A stretch of DNA of 47,553 nt, taken from NCBI GenBank assembly GCA_938074445.1, contig CALJEK010000032.1, forward strand, positions 1 to 47,553. The letters run 5' to 3'. Both the position numbers and the translations under genes were made by a program. Source of the DNA: Candidatus Kryptoniota bacterium (GTDB lineage Bacteria > Bacteroidota > Ignavibacteria > Kryptoniales > Kryptoniaceae). Positions 17,504-27,184 of this stretch are shown here, piece after piece (the first letter of the stretch is position 1; each line of letters opens with the position of its first letter). The notes under the pieces are model-generated. The model made no database searches, was not told where the DNA came from, and worked only from the letters and a program-made list of their open reading frames with translations.

Positions 17504-18127
17504 TTACTTCTTTTTTGTTGATGCAACTTCCCTTTTCACAAGTATCTGATCAATGATACCGTATTCCTTTGCCTCCTCAGCAGACATATAGTAATCGCGA
17601 TCTGTGTCTTTTTCTATTTGTTCAATCGGTCTTCCAGTGTGTTTCGCCAAGATTTCGTTTATTCTTTTTTTCATTCTCAAAATTTCCTCCGCTTGAATTC
17701 TTATATCAGCAGCGGTCCCTTGAACTCCACCCCACGGCTGATGGATCATAATCCTCGAATTCGGAAGAGCAGTCCTTTTACCCTTCGCTCCACCAGCAAG
17801 TATAACTGCAGCCATGCTCGCAGCCATACCAATGCAAATTGTTGCAACATCCGGTTTTATATATTGCATCGTATCATAAATCGCAAGCCCAGCCGAAATT
17901 ATTCCGCCCGGACTATTTATGTAAAGGTAAATATCTTTATCAGGGTCCTCCGACTCAAGAAAAAGCAACTGAGCGATCACTAAACTGGCAACTGTATCAT
18001 CAATAGGTGTTCCTATGAAAACGATTCTTTCCTTTAAAAGTCTCGAAAAAATATCATAAGCCCTTTCCCCTCTACTTGTTTGCTCAACAACTATTGGAAC
18101 AAGTTGATCATAAATCTTGACGCTCAT
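17504..18127 (-). CDS. clpP: ATP-dependent Clp protease proteolytic subunit ClpP
   Basis: A 207-residue serine protease with the full ClpP triad: Ser104 in GMAASMAA, His129 in MIHQPWGG and Asp178 in DTDRDYY. The oxyanion-region motif NSPGG is at 71-75. The N-terminal segment [22 protein letters not shown] has the form of the processed propeptide and axial loop seen in ClpP. It forms the tetradecameric chamber used by ClpX. The gene sits between tig (43-base gap) and clpX (12-base gap). Confidence 0.97.
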   Translation of the reverse strand: MSVKIYDQLVPIVVEQTSRGERAYDIFSRLLKERIVFIGTPIDDTVASLVIAQLLFLESEDPDKDIYLYINSPGGIISAGLAIYDTMQYIKPDVATICIGMAASMAAVILAGGAKGKRTALPNSRIMIHQPWGGVQGTAADIRIQAEEILRMKKRINEILAKHTGRPIEQIEKDTDRDYYMSAEEAKEYGIIDQILVKREVASTKKK

Positions 18128-18170
18128 AACTTCCTGAATTCAATTTTGTTTTTACATCTCCGTTTAAACT

Positions 18171-19418
18171 TTAGACAAACTTTTCAACAACCTTGACCTT
18201 ATCTTTTAAAAACTGCAGAACTTTTCTGTTCAATATCTTTTCCTTTATATGCTCAGACCTTTTATAAAACGAAATGAGTTTCTCTTTCTCAATCCCAGTC
18301 TCAGCGGAATCCTCCTCAGCCAACTTTTCAAAATCCTCGTCCTTCACTTCAATCCCTTCAGCTTGAGCGATCTTGTTTTTTATAATATACCACTTGGCAC
18401 TAAAAACAGCATCTGCTCTTTTTCTTTGCCTGAAAAATTGCTCGTCAAAATTTTGCGGTAATTTACCATCGGGATATTTACTTTTCTCCTCATCAAGCAT
18501 GCTCTGAATAAAATCCTCAACCAAACTTTCTGGAACGCTGAAATCATTTGTCCTTACAAGCTCAGAAACTATAGAATCATAAAACCTGATCTCGCTATAT
18601 TCATTCCACCATCTCTGAAGTTCATCTTTAATGTAATTTCTCAAATCTTCAACGGTATTAACCTTCCCACCCGTAACCTTTGAAGCGAAACCATCATTTA
18701 AATCTGGCAGAATTTTTTTCTCTATCTTTTTAACACTAACTCTAACTTTTTCAGGTTTATTGTCGACCGTGAGTTCAATTATAAATTCATCGTTTTTCTT
18801 TGCCCTTAAAAGTCGCTGTCTCAAACTTTCGACTATCGACTCATCATCAAGATCAATTACAACGTTTTCACTTCTTCTCCCAAGCACCGGCAAATTATTT
18901 TGGTCAACTCCCTGAAGATCAACCGTAACTCGGTAAAGTTCACCTTGCACTTCATCAGCCTCTTCATAAGTTGCGTTCGCAATTAGCAAACGTCTAATTT
19001 CATTTTCAACCTCTTTATCATCAACCTCATGAACTATCTTTTCAACCTCCAAATTGTTATAGTTTGAAATTTGAATCTCCGGCAAAACTTCATATTTCAC
19101 TTTAAATGTCAATGATTCACCTCTTTTGTAATCGACGTCAACAAGTTCAGGCGTTCCTATCACCTCAATTTTTTTATCCCTGACAAGATTTTGATAAACT
19201 TCGTTCACAATATCGTCAAGAGCGTCGTATTCGATTTGTTCTCCAAATTGCCTTTTTATTAATTCAAGTGGCGCCTTCCCTTTCCTAAATCCTTTTATCT
19301 CAGCCTCGGCTTGAAATTTCTTATATGCTTCTTCGAAGTAAGGTGCAAGTTCATCCCAGGACAGTTTTATCTCTGCCTCTTGCTCAGTTTGGCTCAGTTT
19401 GTTGATATTAAGTTCCAC
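18171..19418 (-). CDS. tig: Trigger factor
   Basis: The 415-residue chaperone keeps the ribosome-docking signature GFRKGKAP at residues 42-49 and the helical C-terminal cradle (about 245-415). The middle PPIase (FKBP-like) region, about 155-240, is shortened and lacks the GFEDG-type motif of the E. coli enzyme, so prolyl isomerase activity is doubtful; a divergent middle domain is common in Bacteroidota-type trigger factors. The start appears to be a GTG at 19418. The gene follows tRNA-Leu by 38 bases and leads into clpP-clpX, coupling nascent-chain folding with proteolysis. Confidence 0.93.
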   Translation of the reverse strand: MELNINKLSQTEQEAEIKLSWDELAPYFEEAYKKFQAEAEIKGFRKGKAPLELIKRQFGEQIEYDALDDIVNEVYQNLVRDKKIEVIGTPELVDVDYKRGESLTFKVKYEVLPEIQISNYNNLEVEKIVHEVDDKEVENEIRRLLIANATYEEADEVQGELYRVTVDLQGVDQNNLPVLGRRSENVVIDLDDESIVESLRQRLLRAKKNDEFIIELTVDNKPEKVRVSVKKIEKKILPDLNDGFASKVTGGKVNTVEDLRNYIKDELQRWWNEYSEIRFYDSIVSELVRTNDFSVPESLVEDFIQSMLDEEKSKYPDGKLPQNFDEQFFRQRKRADAVFSAKWYIIKNKIAQAEGIEVKDEDFEKLAEEDSAETGIEKEKLISFYKRSEHIKEKILNRKVLQFLKDKVKVVEKFV

Positions 19419-19456
19419 CAGCGCTGTTCTCTATTTGTTTTCAATAAATTCTTCAG

Positions 19457-19539
19457 TGGGCACGGGGGGATTCGAACCCCCACGGGGGTTACCCACTGGA
19501 TCCTAAGTCCAGCGCGTCTACCAATTCCGCCACGTGCCC
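19457..19539 (-). tRNA. tRNA-Leu (anticodon UAG)
   Basis: An 83-base cloverleaf on the minus strand. The acceptor stem is GGGCACG / CGTGCCC with discriminator A. The D arm contains GGAATTGGTAGACGCGC, typical of tRNA-Leu. The anticodon stem CTGGA / TCCAG encloses the loop CTTAGGA, so the anticodon is TAG (reads CUA and related Leu codons). A class II variable arm and a T arm with GGTTCGAAT follow. The 3' CCA is not encoded (the next bases are CTG). It lies just upstream of tig and has its own promoter. Confidence 0.95.
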
Positions 19540-19563
19540 AAAAGAGCTCGATTTCACTTGAAA

Positions 19564-19592
19564 AATATAACTCTTTTTTAAATAAAGTTCAA
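19564..19592 (-). promoter_or_regulatory. Sigma70-like promoter of tRNA-Leu and probably the tig-clpP-clpX operon
   Basis: On the minus strand TTGAAC (19592-19587) and TATATT (19569-19564) are 17 bases apart; the -10 box ends 24 bases before the tRNA 5' end. No other promoter is evident between the tRNA and tig, so the operon may be co-transcribed from here. Confidence 0.6.
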
Positions 19593-19658
19593 AATTGTGA
19601 AAATTTTTGCGGATTTTTTAAATTCAACTCGTAACCACGAAGCAATTCCACAGCTCTG

Positions 19659-20477
19659 ATGAAAATTAAATTTTTCAAAATGACCGGCGCAGGAAACGAT
19701 TTCATAATGTTTGACAATCGCGATGGAAAAATAAAAAATCCAGTTGAACTCGCCAAATGGGTTTGCGATAGACATTTTGGAGTAGGTGCAGATGGAATAA
19801 TCTTAATCGAGAGAAGCAAAATAGCAGACTTCAAAATGGTTTACTATAATTCAGATGGAAGCTTCGGTGGGATGTGCGGAAATGGTGGAAGATGCGTTGC
19901 AAAACTTGCGTACGCGTTAGGTATCGCAAAAGAAAAGATGAAATTTGAAGCAAATAAAAAATTATATTTCGCTGAGATAATCGATGACGAAAAAGTTCGA
20001 TTGTACTTGCCAAATCCGCGCAAAAAAGAATTTAATTTAAAACTCAAACTCGATGATAAACTCTTCAAAGCCCACTTCATCGACTCAGGCGCGCCACACC
20101 TCGTGGTATTCACAGACGAAAACGGAATAAAAAACATTGAAAAAATCAATATAAATAACCTCGGGAAGAAACTGCGTTTTCACCCGCGATTTAAACATGG
20201 AACAAATGTGAACTTCGTCTCAATTATTGACAAAGACACAATCAGAATGAGAACATATGAGCGCGGTGTTGAGTGTGAAACACTTGCGTGCGGGACTGGT
20301 TCCGTTGCAAGCGTCATCGCCTCTGTAGAAAAAAGAAATATAAAAGCCCCCGTCAAGGTAAAAACTTCAAGTGGTGAAATCTTAATAGTTGGATGGGATA
20401 CCCAAAAACCTGAATTTATCTATCTTGAGGGAAGCGCAAAATTTATCTGCCAAGGATATATAAACTATGACTCTTGA
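19659..20477 (+). CDS. dapF: Diaminopimelate epimerase
   Basis: The 272-residue enzyme has both catalytic cysteines of the DapF two-base mechanism: Cys73 in MCGNGGRC and Cys211 in LACGTGSVAS. The N-terminal motif KMTGAGNDF is also diagnostic. It converts LL- to meso-diaminopimelate, supplying lysine synthesis and the peptidoglycan cross-link. The zincin gene that follows overlaps its end by 11 bases, so translation of the two is probably coupled. Confidence 0.96.
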   Translation: MKIKFFKMTGAGNDFIMFDNRDGKIKNPVELAKWVCDRHFGVGADGIILIERSKIADFKMVYYNSDGSFGGMCGNGGRCVAKLAYALGIAKEKMKFEANKKLYFAEIIDDEKVRLYLPNPRKKEFNLKLKLDDKLFKAHFIDSGAPHLVVFTDENGIKNIEKININNLGKKLRFHPRFKHGTNVNFVSIIDKDTIRMRTYERGVECETLACGTGSVASVIASVEKRNIKAPVKVKTSSGEILIVGWDTQKPEFIYLEGSAKFICQGYINYDS

Positions 20478-20841
20478 GGAATTCGAAAGAATAGTTGAAG
20501 AAACAATTGAAAATCTCCCCGACGAGATAAAACAAAGGTTTGACAATGTTGTCTTTATCGTGCAAGATTACCCAGATATTGAAGAATTAAAAAAAGCCAA
20601 AACGAGCAAACATAATCTTCTTGGTCTTTACACCGGCATACCTCTTTCGAAAAGAGGAACAAGCTATGGGATGTACCCAACAACCCCAGATAGAATTTTT
20701 ATCTTTAAAGCAAATATTGAAAGAACCTGCAAAACGGAGGATGAATTGCGAAAAAAGATAAAAGAGGTCGTACTCCATGAAATAGGACACTATCTTGGGA
20801 TGAGCGAAGCGGAGGTTAGAAGAGCGTTGAAAGATTTCTGA
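20467..20841 (+). CDS. Small zincin-like metallopeptidase family protein
   Basis: A 124-residue protein of the minimal zincin (PF06262-type) family: N-terminal EEFERIVEETIENLPDEI and the zinc motif HEIGH (LHEIGHYLGMSE) near residue 103. No signal peptide is visible, so it should be cytoplasmic. The family is widespread in bacteria but its substrate is not established. It starts inside the last codons of dapF. Confidence 0.88.
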   Translation: MTLEEFERIVEETIENLPDEIKQRFDNVVFIVQDYPDIEELKKAKTSKHNLLGLYTGIPLSKRGTSYGMYPTTPDRIFIFKANIERTCKTEDELRKKIKEVVLHEIGHYLGMSEAEVRRALKDF

Positions 20842-20898
20842 AACTTGATAAATTTGAAAATTTTCGTTTTAAAAAATCAAAATTAAAGAGGTGATGAA

Positions 20899-21711
20899 AT
20901 GGGCATTAAATTTTTATTTTTTGCTCTTCTTTTAACAACGATGCTTTTTTCAAAAGACGAACCTGAACCTATCGTTAAACCAAAATCGCAACCTCTTCAA
21001 TTTCAAACCACACTTGGATTTACGCTCACAGCTGGAAACTCTGACACAAGAATTTTAACGTTTGATACAAATGTTAAAAAAACATTTACAAGATTTATCC
21101 TGTATACAAGGTCAAATCTTGCTTACGGAACATCGCGCTACGGAAGTGGCCCAAGAATAGAGACAACAAATAATTGGGCGATTTCAACACGACTTGACTG
21201 GTTCACCTCTGATAAAAGAAAAAGCTATCTTTTTATTTCAGGTGGATTATCGGGAAATAAATTTCGTGGATATTGGTCAAGAAGAAACGCACAGCTCGGC
21301 GCAGGCTATAACTTTTTCTATGATGTTGACACGCTTAAACTAAACTTCGGGCTTGGGATCGATTATTCAAAAGACAATTTGGTCGTCAAAGGGAGTGCAG
21401 ATGATGAAATTTTCTTCGCTATTTTAAAACCAGAATTTGAAATACTGGTAAATAAAAACGTAAAATTCGGCAATAATTCAAACCTTTTCGTCGATTTCCA
21501 AGAATTGAAAAATTATCGCATAAGTTCACAAACATATCTAAATCTAAAGGTTACAACTCGGCTCGCTGTAAATTTAAACTTTAACCTCAACTATGACAAC
21601 AAACCGAGAATAGTGCCAGAAATTGGGGACAACGGGAAGCCAACTGGGAAATTTATACCCGCAAAACCAGCAGATAAAATCTTCAACATAGGGATTTCAG
21701 TAACTACGTGA
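20899..21711 (+). CDS. DUF481 outer-membrane beta-barrel protein (YdiY-like)
   Basis: The 270-residue protein has a signal peptide (about residues 1-18) and alternating beta strands to the end, with the DUF481 opening LGFTLTAGNSDTR and repeated aromatic strand ends (FIYTRSN-type and LNFGLGIDYS). The family is described as a salt-induced outer-membrane protein in E. coli (YdiY). An AGGTGAT Shine-Dalgarno precedes the ATG. Its stop overlaps the GTG start of comEC by four bases (GTGA), so the two are translationally coupled. Function is otherwise unknown. Confidence 0.82.
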   Translation: MGIKFLFFALLLTTMLFSKDEPEPIVKPKSQPLQFQTTLGFTLTAGNSDTRILTFDTNVKKTFTRFILYTRSNLAYGTSRYGSGPRIETTNNWAISTRLDWFTSDKRKSYLFISGGLSGNKFRGYWSRRNAQLGAGYNFFYDVDTLKLNFGLGIDYSKDNLVVKGSADDEIFFAILKPEFEILVNKNVKFGNNSNLFVDFQELKNYRISSQTYLNLKVTTRLAVNLNFNLNYDNKPRIVPEIGDNGKPTGKFIPAKPADKIFNIGISVTT

Positions 21712-24173
21712 GGAATAGACCAGCTTTTAAATTTTCGCTCGTTCTTATTCTCGGAATCCTGGCTCAATATTTCTTCGATTTTAAATTTGAAATCCTCATC
21801 TTGTCCTTCCTATTTTTGCTTATCCTTTACCTCGTCTTCACATTTTTAAAAATTAAACCCCTGAGTTCTTTCCCCATCTACTTGCTTATTTTAGTTGTCG
21901 GCGCTTTGAAATATGCATCTGACGCTAAATTTCAGCTCAAAGATTCAATCGTTAATTTTGCAAACGACACAACTATTGTAAAAATTCAAGGCAAACTCAT
22001 CTCACTTCCCGAAATTAGAAACGATAGAACGAATTTAATTATCTCTGCAAATAAGCTTTTTAAACGGGATAAAGTTATTGATGTTTCGGGCAATGTATTC
22101 GTTTCAATAAAAAGAGGTAAATCACCATTCGATAGTTTACCGAACATTGGCTATGGTGACGAAATACAAATCATAGGAATTTTAAAACAACCGATAAAGT
22201 CAAGAAATCCTGAAGAATTTGATTTCGCAAAATATTTGAAGATAAATGACATTGATGCAGTTCTGCTTTCCTATATGCTCAGCCATGTTAAAATCATACA
22301 AAAGTTTAAGTTTGATATTTTCAACCCCATTGAACTTTTCAAAAGAATCACATTTACAGTTAGAAGTTTCGGCTTACAAATTTTTGATAGGCTTTTACCT
22401 TCTGAAGAAGCGTCATTTGTTAAGGGTTTAATTCTTGGCTACAGAGGTGAAATCCCAAAAGAAATTCGACAATACTTCATCAACACCGGAACATACCATA
22501 TCCTTGCGGTTTCAGGTTTGCATGTTGGCATAATAACTTCCGTGTTTTTTATTTTAACGAGTTTTTTGAGAGTCGGCTTTACCTTAAGGATTCTTATAAC
22601 TATATTTGGCTTAATCTTTTACGCTTTCACAGTTGGCTTACCACCATCGGTCGTGAGAGCAACTTTGATGGCTTCCATCATTTTGATCGGAATGGCAATT
22701 GAAAGGAGGGTTGATGTTTTTAATCTTCTCGGTTTTTCAGCGATTATAATTTTACTTTTCGACTCAAAACAAATTTTTCACCCGGGTTTTCAACTTTCAT
22801 TTTCAGCAGTTGCCTCAATTTCTTATTTTTATCCCAAATTTTTCAAATTCTTTTCAAAGGCTTTCCCTTTTATCGCTCAAAAATATGTTCTTCCGATTAC
22901 AACATTGCTTTTGGTCTCAATGAGCGCGCAAATTTTAACGCTGCCGTTCACAATTGCATATTTTAATAAAATTTCCCTGATATCAATTATCGCAAATGTT
23001 TTCATTGTTCCGCTTGTCGGTCTTGCTGTACCGCTCGGGTTTGCGGTGCTTTTATTTTACCCCTTGTCAAACTTCATCGCCCAAATGTTCGCAAATAGCC
23101 TTTGGTTGGTCTTGAAGATAACGCTTTCTATTGCGAAATTTTTTGCGCAGTTCCCATTTGCTTATATTGAAGCAGGTAAAACATTGGCAATTTACCTCGC
23201 TCTGCTTTATTTTTTCACCTTCATTTTAACAATAAAATTTCAAAGCAATATGAAAAGATTAGTTTTTGCGCTTTTGATCTTAGCAAACATTTACATTTAT
23301 TTTGCTCCAAATGGTGTCGTTTCAACTTTAACGAAAAAATATACACCCGAAAACTCAAACCTTGAAATCACAGTTTTAGATGTCGGGCAAGGCGACGCTA
23401 TCTTTGTTCAATTTCCAGATGGAAAAAATCTTTTAATTGATGGAGGAAATAAGACCTTCAATTTTGACCCAGGCGAAAGGATAATTGAACCATTTTTAAA
23501 GAAAAAGGGAGTTAAAAAAATTGACGCAATTTTGATCACACACCCACATAACGATCACATCGGTGGAATTCCGTATATCCTTGAAAAATTTGATGTCGGG
23601 GTTGTAATTGACAACGGTATGAATTACAATTCGTTAATTTACAAAAAATATATTGAACTTATCCAAAGCAAGGGGATAAGGCACATAACAGCAAGGGCGG
23701 GAAATAAAATTGAAATAACAGAACAGGCGAGAATCTACGTCCTTCATCCAACCGACTCGTTTATTAAGGGTTCCGATACGGAAGATAGATACGGAGTTGG
23801 ACATGATATAAACAATTCGTCGGTCGTGATAAAAATTCAATATCGTGACAAATCATTTCTTTTCACCGGCGACGCAGAAAGGGAAGCGGAGGAGTCGATG
23901 ATAAAAATTTATGATACATTTTTAAAAAGCGATTGGATAAAGGTGGGACACCACGGGAGTGAAACAAGCAGTTCCCCAGCGTTTGTCGCTAAAGTAAAAC
24001 CAGAATGGGCTGTAATCTCTGTCGGAAAATACAACAAGTACAACCACCCATCTGATATAGTCTTGAGAAGATATAATTTAATCAAGGCTAAAATCCACAG
24101 AACTGATGAAGAGGGAGCAGGCGTTTTTAGGTCGAACGGAAGGGAAATCGAAAAAATTCAATGGAGAAATTGA
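21708..24173 (+). CDS. comEC: ComEC/Rec2 family DNA-uptake channel protein
   Basis: The 821-residue protein has the complete ComEC architecture. Several N-terminal membrane helices flank a DUF4131/OB-like extracellular domain. A polytopic Competence domain follows at about 220-510, with the AVSGLHVGI motif. From about 550 there is a metallo-beta-lactamase-fold domain with VLDVGQGDAI, the metal motif THPHNDHIGG (near residue 611) and FTGDAE. It should form the inner-membrane channel for single-stranded DNA in natural transformation. It starts at a GTG overlapping the upstream stop, and its own stop overlaps the -35 box of the hpf promoter. Confidence 0.93.
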   Translation: MRNRPAFKFSLVLILGILAQYFFDFKFEILILSFLFLLILYLVFTFLKIKPLSSFPIYLLILVVGALKYASDAKFQLKDSIVNFANDTTIVKIQGKLISLPEIRNDRTNLIISANKLFKRDKVIDVSGNVFVSIKRGKSPFDSLPNIGYGDEIQIIGILKQPIKSRNPEEFDFAKYLKINDIDAVLLSYMLSHVKIIQKFKFDIFNPIELFKRITFTVRSFGLQIFDRLLPSEEASFVKGLILGYRGEIPKEIRQYFINTGTYHILAVSGLHVGIITSVFFILTSFLRVGFTLRILITIFGLIFYAFTVGLPPSVVRATLMASIILIGMAIERRVDVFNLLGFSAIIILLFDSKQIFHPGFQLSFSAVASISYFYPKFFKFFSKAFPFIAQKYVLPITTLLLVSMSAQILTLPFTIAYFNKISLISIIANVFIVPLVGLAVPLGFAVLLFYPLSNFIAQMFANSLWLVLKITLSIAKFFAQFPFAYIEAGKTLAIYLALLYFFTFILTIKFQSNMKRLVFALLILANIYIYFAPNGVVSTLTKKYTPENSNLEITVLDVGQGDAIFVQFPDGKNLLIDGGNKTFNFDPGERIIEPFLKKKGVKKIDAILITHPHNDHIGGIPYILEKFDVGVVIDNGMNYNSLIYKKYIELIQSKGIRHITARAGNKIEITEQARIYVLHPTDSFIKGSDTEDRYGVGHDINNSSVVIKIQYRDKSFLFTGDAEREAEESMIKIYDTFLKSDWIKVGHHGSETSSSPAFVAKVKPEWAVISVGKYNKYNHPSDIVLRRYNLIKAKIHRTDEEGAGVFRSNGREIEKIQWRN

Positions 24174-24198
24174 CAAATCATAGGTTAATTGTTATATT
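24170..24198 (+). promoter_or_regulatory. Strong sigma70-like promoter of the hpf-hprK operon
   Basis: TTGACA (24170-24175) and TATATT (24193-24198) are separated by 17 bases, the best consensus match in the window. The -35 box overlaps the comEC stop codon. The predicted start site lies about 20-30 bases before hpf. Confidence 0.68.
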
Positions 24199-24234
24199 TA
24201 CATATGAAAACAAAAATTAACCATGGAAATCTCT

Positions 24235-24546
24235 ATGGCAGTTAGAATCACAGGTCATCATGTTGAAGTGACAGAACAAATTAGGAATTACATTGAAAAG
24301 GAGATAACACGGCTTGATAAATTTTTTGATGGAATTATCGACGTTGAGGTGCTCCTCAAACAGGATACGAAACACAATCATTTAAAAGAGGTTGGAATAA
24401 TGGTGAAGGTTTATGAACATAAACTTACAGCGAAGGCTAACGATCAGGACATACTCAAAGCTTTCGATAAATCCCTGACAAAGGTTGAAAAACAACTTAT
24501 AAAGTTTAAAGATAAACTAAAATCACACAGGCAAAACCGTGTTTAA
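24235..24546 (+). CDS. hpf: Ribosome hibernation-promoting factor, short form (HPF/YfiA)
   Basis: The product from the ATG at 24235 begins MAVRITGHHVEVTEQIRNYI, aligning with the usual HPF start; an in-frame ATG four codons upstream (24223) is an alternative. At about 103 residues it is the short form, with the basic KANDQDILKAFDKSLTKVEKQL helix that sits in the decoding centre, and it lacks the C-terminal dimerisation domain of long HPF. It should silence 70S ribosomes in stationary phase. The hprK start overlaps its final codons by eight bases. Confidence 0.9.
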   Translation: MAVRITGHHVEVTEQIRNYIEKEITRLDKFFDGIIDVEVLLKQDTKHNHLKEVGIMVKVYEHKLTAKANDQDILKAFDKSLTKVEKQLIKFKDKLKSHRQNRV

Positions 24547-25570
24547 TAAAGAATTTAAAGAGATTCGAAAGACTCATATAACTGTTGGTTTTTTCTATGA
24601 GTTCGGCAAAGAATTTTTCAAACTTAAATCGCTCAATGGCGATGTTGGTTTCGGCAGAAAAATCACAGATAAAAACATCCACCGTCCTGGACTTGCACTT
24701 GCTGGTTACGTTGAACTATTTACATACAATCGAATTCAGGTGTTTGGAAATACAGAGATAAAATACCTTCAAAGTTTGTCGCCCGAGCAGAGGATTAAAT
24801 CGATAAAAAACATCCTGCAGTTTGAAATCCCTTGCGTTGTCATAACCAACGACAATAAACTGCCCGAAAATCTGCTCGACCTCTTCACGGAAAAACAAAT
24901 AGCAGTTTTTCAAACACCGCTTGAGACAACGAAACTCGTTTACTTCGTCAGCGATTTTCTGGATGACCAATTTGCACCTCAAACCGTCGTTCACGGTGAT
25001 CTCGTTGATGTCTACGGTATAGGACTTCTATTTGTTGGTCGCTCTGGGATTGGGAAAAGTGAAATAGCCCTCGATCTCGTTGAAAGAGGTCATAGACTTG
25101 TTGCTGACGATGTAGTACTGATAACAAAAAAAGGAGAAAATATCTTAATCGGGACATGCAACTCAGTGACGAAACATTTTATGGAGATAAGAGGACTTGG
25201 CATAATTGATGTGAGAAATATGTTTGGGATAAGGGCAATCCGTTATCAAAAAAGAGTTGAAGTCGTCGTTGAACTTTTGGACTGGGACCCTAAAGAAGAA
25301 TACACGCGGACGGGTCTTGACGAAGAACATATCTCAATACTTGGCGTTGATCTTCCTCTTATTAAACTCCCTATTTTCCCTGGGAAAAACATCACTGTAA
25401 TTGCAGAGGTTATAGCGCTTAATCATCTTTTAAAACATTACGGATATGACTCCGCAAAGGAGTTTAACAAAAATCTTGAAACCATTTTAAAGCAAAAAGC
25501 GTCAACTTTAAAAACAGACGATATTCCAATCGAAAGGATAACAAGATATTTCGAGCACGACTTTGAATAA
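24539..25570 (+). CDS. hprK: HPr kinase/phosphorylase
   Basis: The 343-residue protein has the HprK C-terminal kinase core: His152 in VHGD, the P-loop GRSGIGKS (167-174), the acidic pair ADDVV (Asp190/Asp191) and the signature MEIRGLGIIDV (Glu216, Arg218). The N-terminal domain is less conserved. In Firmicutes it phosphorylates HPr on a serine in response to carbon status; in FCB and proteobacterial relatives its target is often uncertain. No HPr or PTS gene is in the window. It starts at a GTG overlapping hpf by eight bases, with an AGG Shine-Dalgarno inside hpf. The ABC transporter operon follows after 17 bases. Confidence 0.93.
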   Translation: MFNKEFKEIRKTHITVGFFYEFGKEFFKLKSLNGDVGFGRKITDKNIHRPGLALAGYVELFTYNRIQVFGNTEIKYLQSLSPEQRIKSIKNILQFEIPCVVITNDNKLPENLLDLFTEKQIAVFQTPLETTKLVYFVSDFLDDQFAPQTVVHGDLVDVYGIGLLFVGRSGIGKSEIALDLVERGHRLVADDVVLITKKGENILIGTCNSVTKHFMEIRGLGIIDVRNMFGIRAIRYQKRVEVVVELLDWDPKEEYTRTGLDEEHISILGVDLPLIKLPIFPGKNITVIAEVIALNHLLKHYGYDSAKEFNKNLETILKQKASTLKTDDIPIERITRYFEHDFE

Positions 25571-25587
25571 ATAAAAAAACAAATTAA

Positions 25588-27180
25588 ATGCGCTTTAATC
25601 ATCTTCCGCTTTTTCTCCTGATCACTTTAATCATCTTTGCGAGCTGTACAAGAAAAACAGAAAAAAATTACATAATAATAGGTAGCACAATCGATATCGA
25701 CTCATTTAATCCCTATCTTAGCACTTCGCTTTTTACGCAAGACTTGCTCGACAGGGTATACTTGCGTCTTGCGGTTGAACATGAAGATTACAAAACATTT
25801 ACCCCGCTCCTTGCAAAGCGCTGGGAATGGTCAAAAGACTCAACTCAAATAACATTCTATCTCCGAAACGATGTTTATTGGACCGATGGGGTTAAAACAA
25901 CTGCCTACGATGTTGAGTTCAGCTTCAAGGCAGCAACCTCCCCCGATGTCGCATGGTTAAACGCTGAAGATATAATTAGAAATATTGAATTCGTAAAAGC
26001 ATTGGATGAAACAACTTTGATCGTCAAGTATCGCTATGTCTATCCGTATCAGTTGACCGATATAAATGACGTTTGGATAGTTCCCAAACATATCTATGAA
26101 AAAATTCCTTTCTCTGAATGGAGGAGAAATGGCTATTTCGACGAAAAACCTGTTACCAACGGACCATATAAAGTTGCCCGTTGGGAAAGAGGACAGATAA
26201 TCGAACTTGTGAAAAACGAAAATTATTTCAACAAAAATTATCCAAAGATTCAAAAAATTTTCGTCAAAATAGTCCCAAATGAATCAAATTTGCTTCTTCA
26301 ATTCTTAAATGGTGAAATTGATGTTTTGCCCTCAATTCCCCCAGCAGTTGCAGAAAAATATGAAAACAATCCAAACTTTAAATTTATAAAATATCCTTTC
26401 CTCGCCTACGAATATATCGGATGGAATCAAAAAAACAAGATTTTTGCTGATAAAAGGGTTCGACAGGCGCTATCTTACGGTATAAATGTTGATGAAATAA
26501 TTAAAGTTATACTCAAAGGGAATGCAGTTCGTGCAACTTCCCCATTTCCGTCGATTTTCTGGGCTCACAACGAAAAATTGAAACCATATCCATATGACCC
26601 CGAAAAAGCCAAAAAACTTTTATCTGAAGCTGGATGGAAAGATCGGGATGGGGATGGAATTCTTGATAACGTAATAAACGGCAAAAAAGTTAACTTCAAA
26701 TTCACATTAATAACAAATGCTGAAAACCTTACGAGAAAGGAAATTGCAACCGCTATTCAAAACGATTTATTAAAACTCGGCATCAAAATGGAAATACAAG
26801 TTTTTGAATTCAATACATTTATGCGCCATATACTAAACAAAAATTTCGACGCAGTGCTCTCAGGATGGAGAGTCGCGACAAAGCCAGACTTAGCAACCAT
26901 ATTTCATAGCGAAGCGATAAAGGCAGGACATAATATCGTCTCATATTCAAATCTATACTTTGATAAACTGAATGATTCAGCTGCGGTTCTAAATAATCTT
27001 TCAGAGGCAAAAATCTTGTGGGATAAGGTTCAAGAAATAATTTATGAGGATCAACCCTATACTTTCCTTTATGAGCCGATACGAATAAGTGGTATAAGCA
27101 AACGGATAGATTTAAAAACAGTTCGAATGAATAGTATAAGTTTTCTATACAACTTGCCTGAGTGGGAATTAAGTAAATGA
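25588..27180 (+). CDS. ABC transporter substrate-binding lipoprotein, family 5 (peptide/nickel type)
   Basis: The 530-residue protein has a lipobox ending IFASC (Cys20), then an SBP_bac_5 domain: LYLRL-type RVYLRL early block, the WSKDSTQITFYLR strand, the signature YWTDG(V) with AYDVEFSF, VTNGPYKVARWERG, and KRVRQALSYGIN-like DKRVRQALSYG. It should capture oligopeptides or similar ligands in the periplasm and hand them to the two permeases that follow. The first permease gene starts four bases past its stop. Confidence 0.92.
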   Translation: MRFNHLPLFLLITLIIFASCTRKTEKNYIIIGSTIDIDSFNPYLSTSLFTQDLLDRVYLRLAVEHEDYKTFTPLLAKRWEWSKDSTQITFYLRNDVYWTDGVKTTAYDVEFSFKAATSPDVAWLNAEDIIRNIEFVKALDETTLIVKYRYVYPYQLTDINDVWIVPKHIYEKIPFSEWRRNGYFDEKPVTNGPYKVARWERGQIIELVKNENYFNKNYPKIQKIFVKIVPNESNLLLQFLNGEIDVLPSIPPAVAEKYENNPNFKFIKYPFLAYEYIGWNQKNKIFADKRVRQALSYGINVDEIIKVILKGNAVRATSPFPSIFWAHNEKLKPYPYDPEKAKKLLSEAGWKDRDGDGILDNVINGKKVNFKFTLITNAENLTRKEIATAIQNDLLKLGIKMEIQVFEFNTFMRHILNKNFDAVLSGWRVATKPDLATIFHSEAIKAGHNIVSYSNLYFDKLNDSAAVLNNLSEAKILWDKVQEIIYEDQPYTFLYEPIRISGISKRIDLKTVRMNSISFLYNLPEWELSK

Positions 27181-27184
27181 TGAT

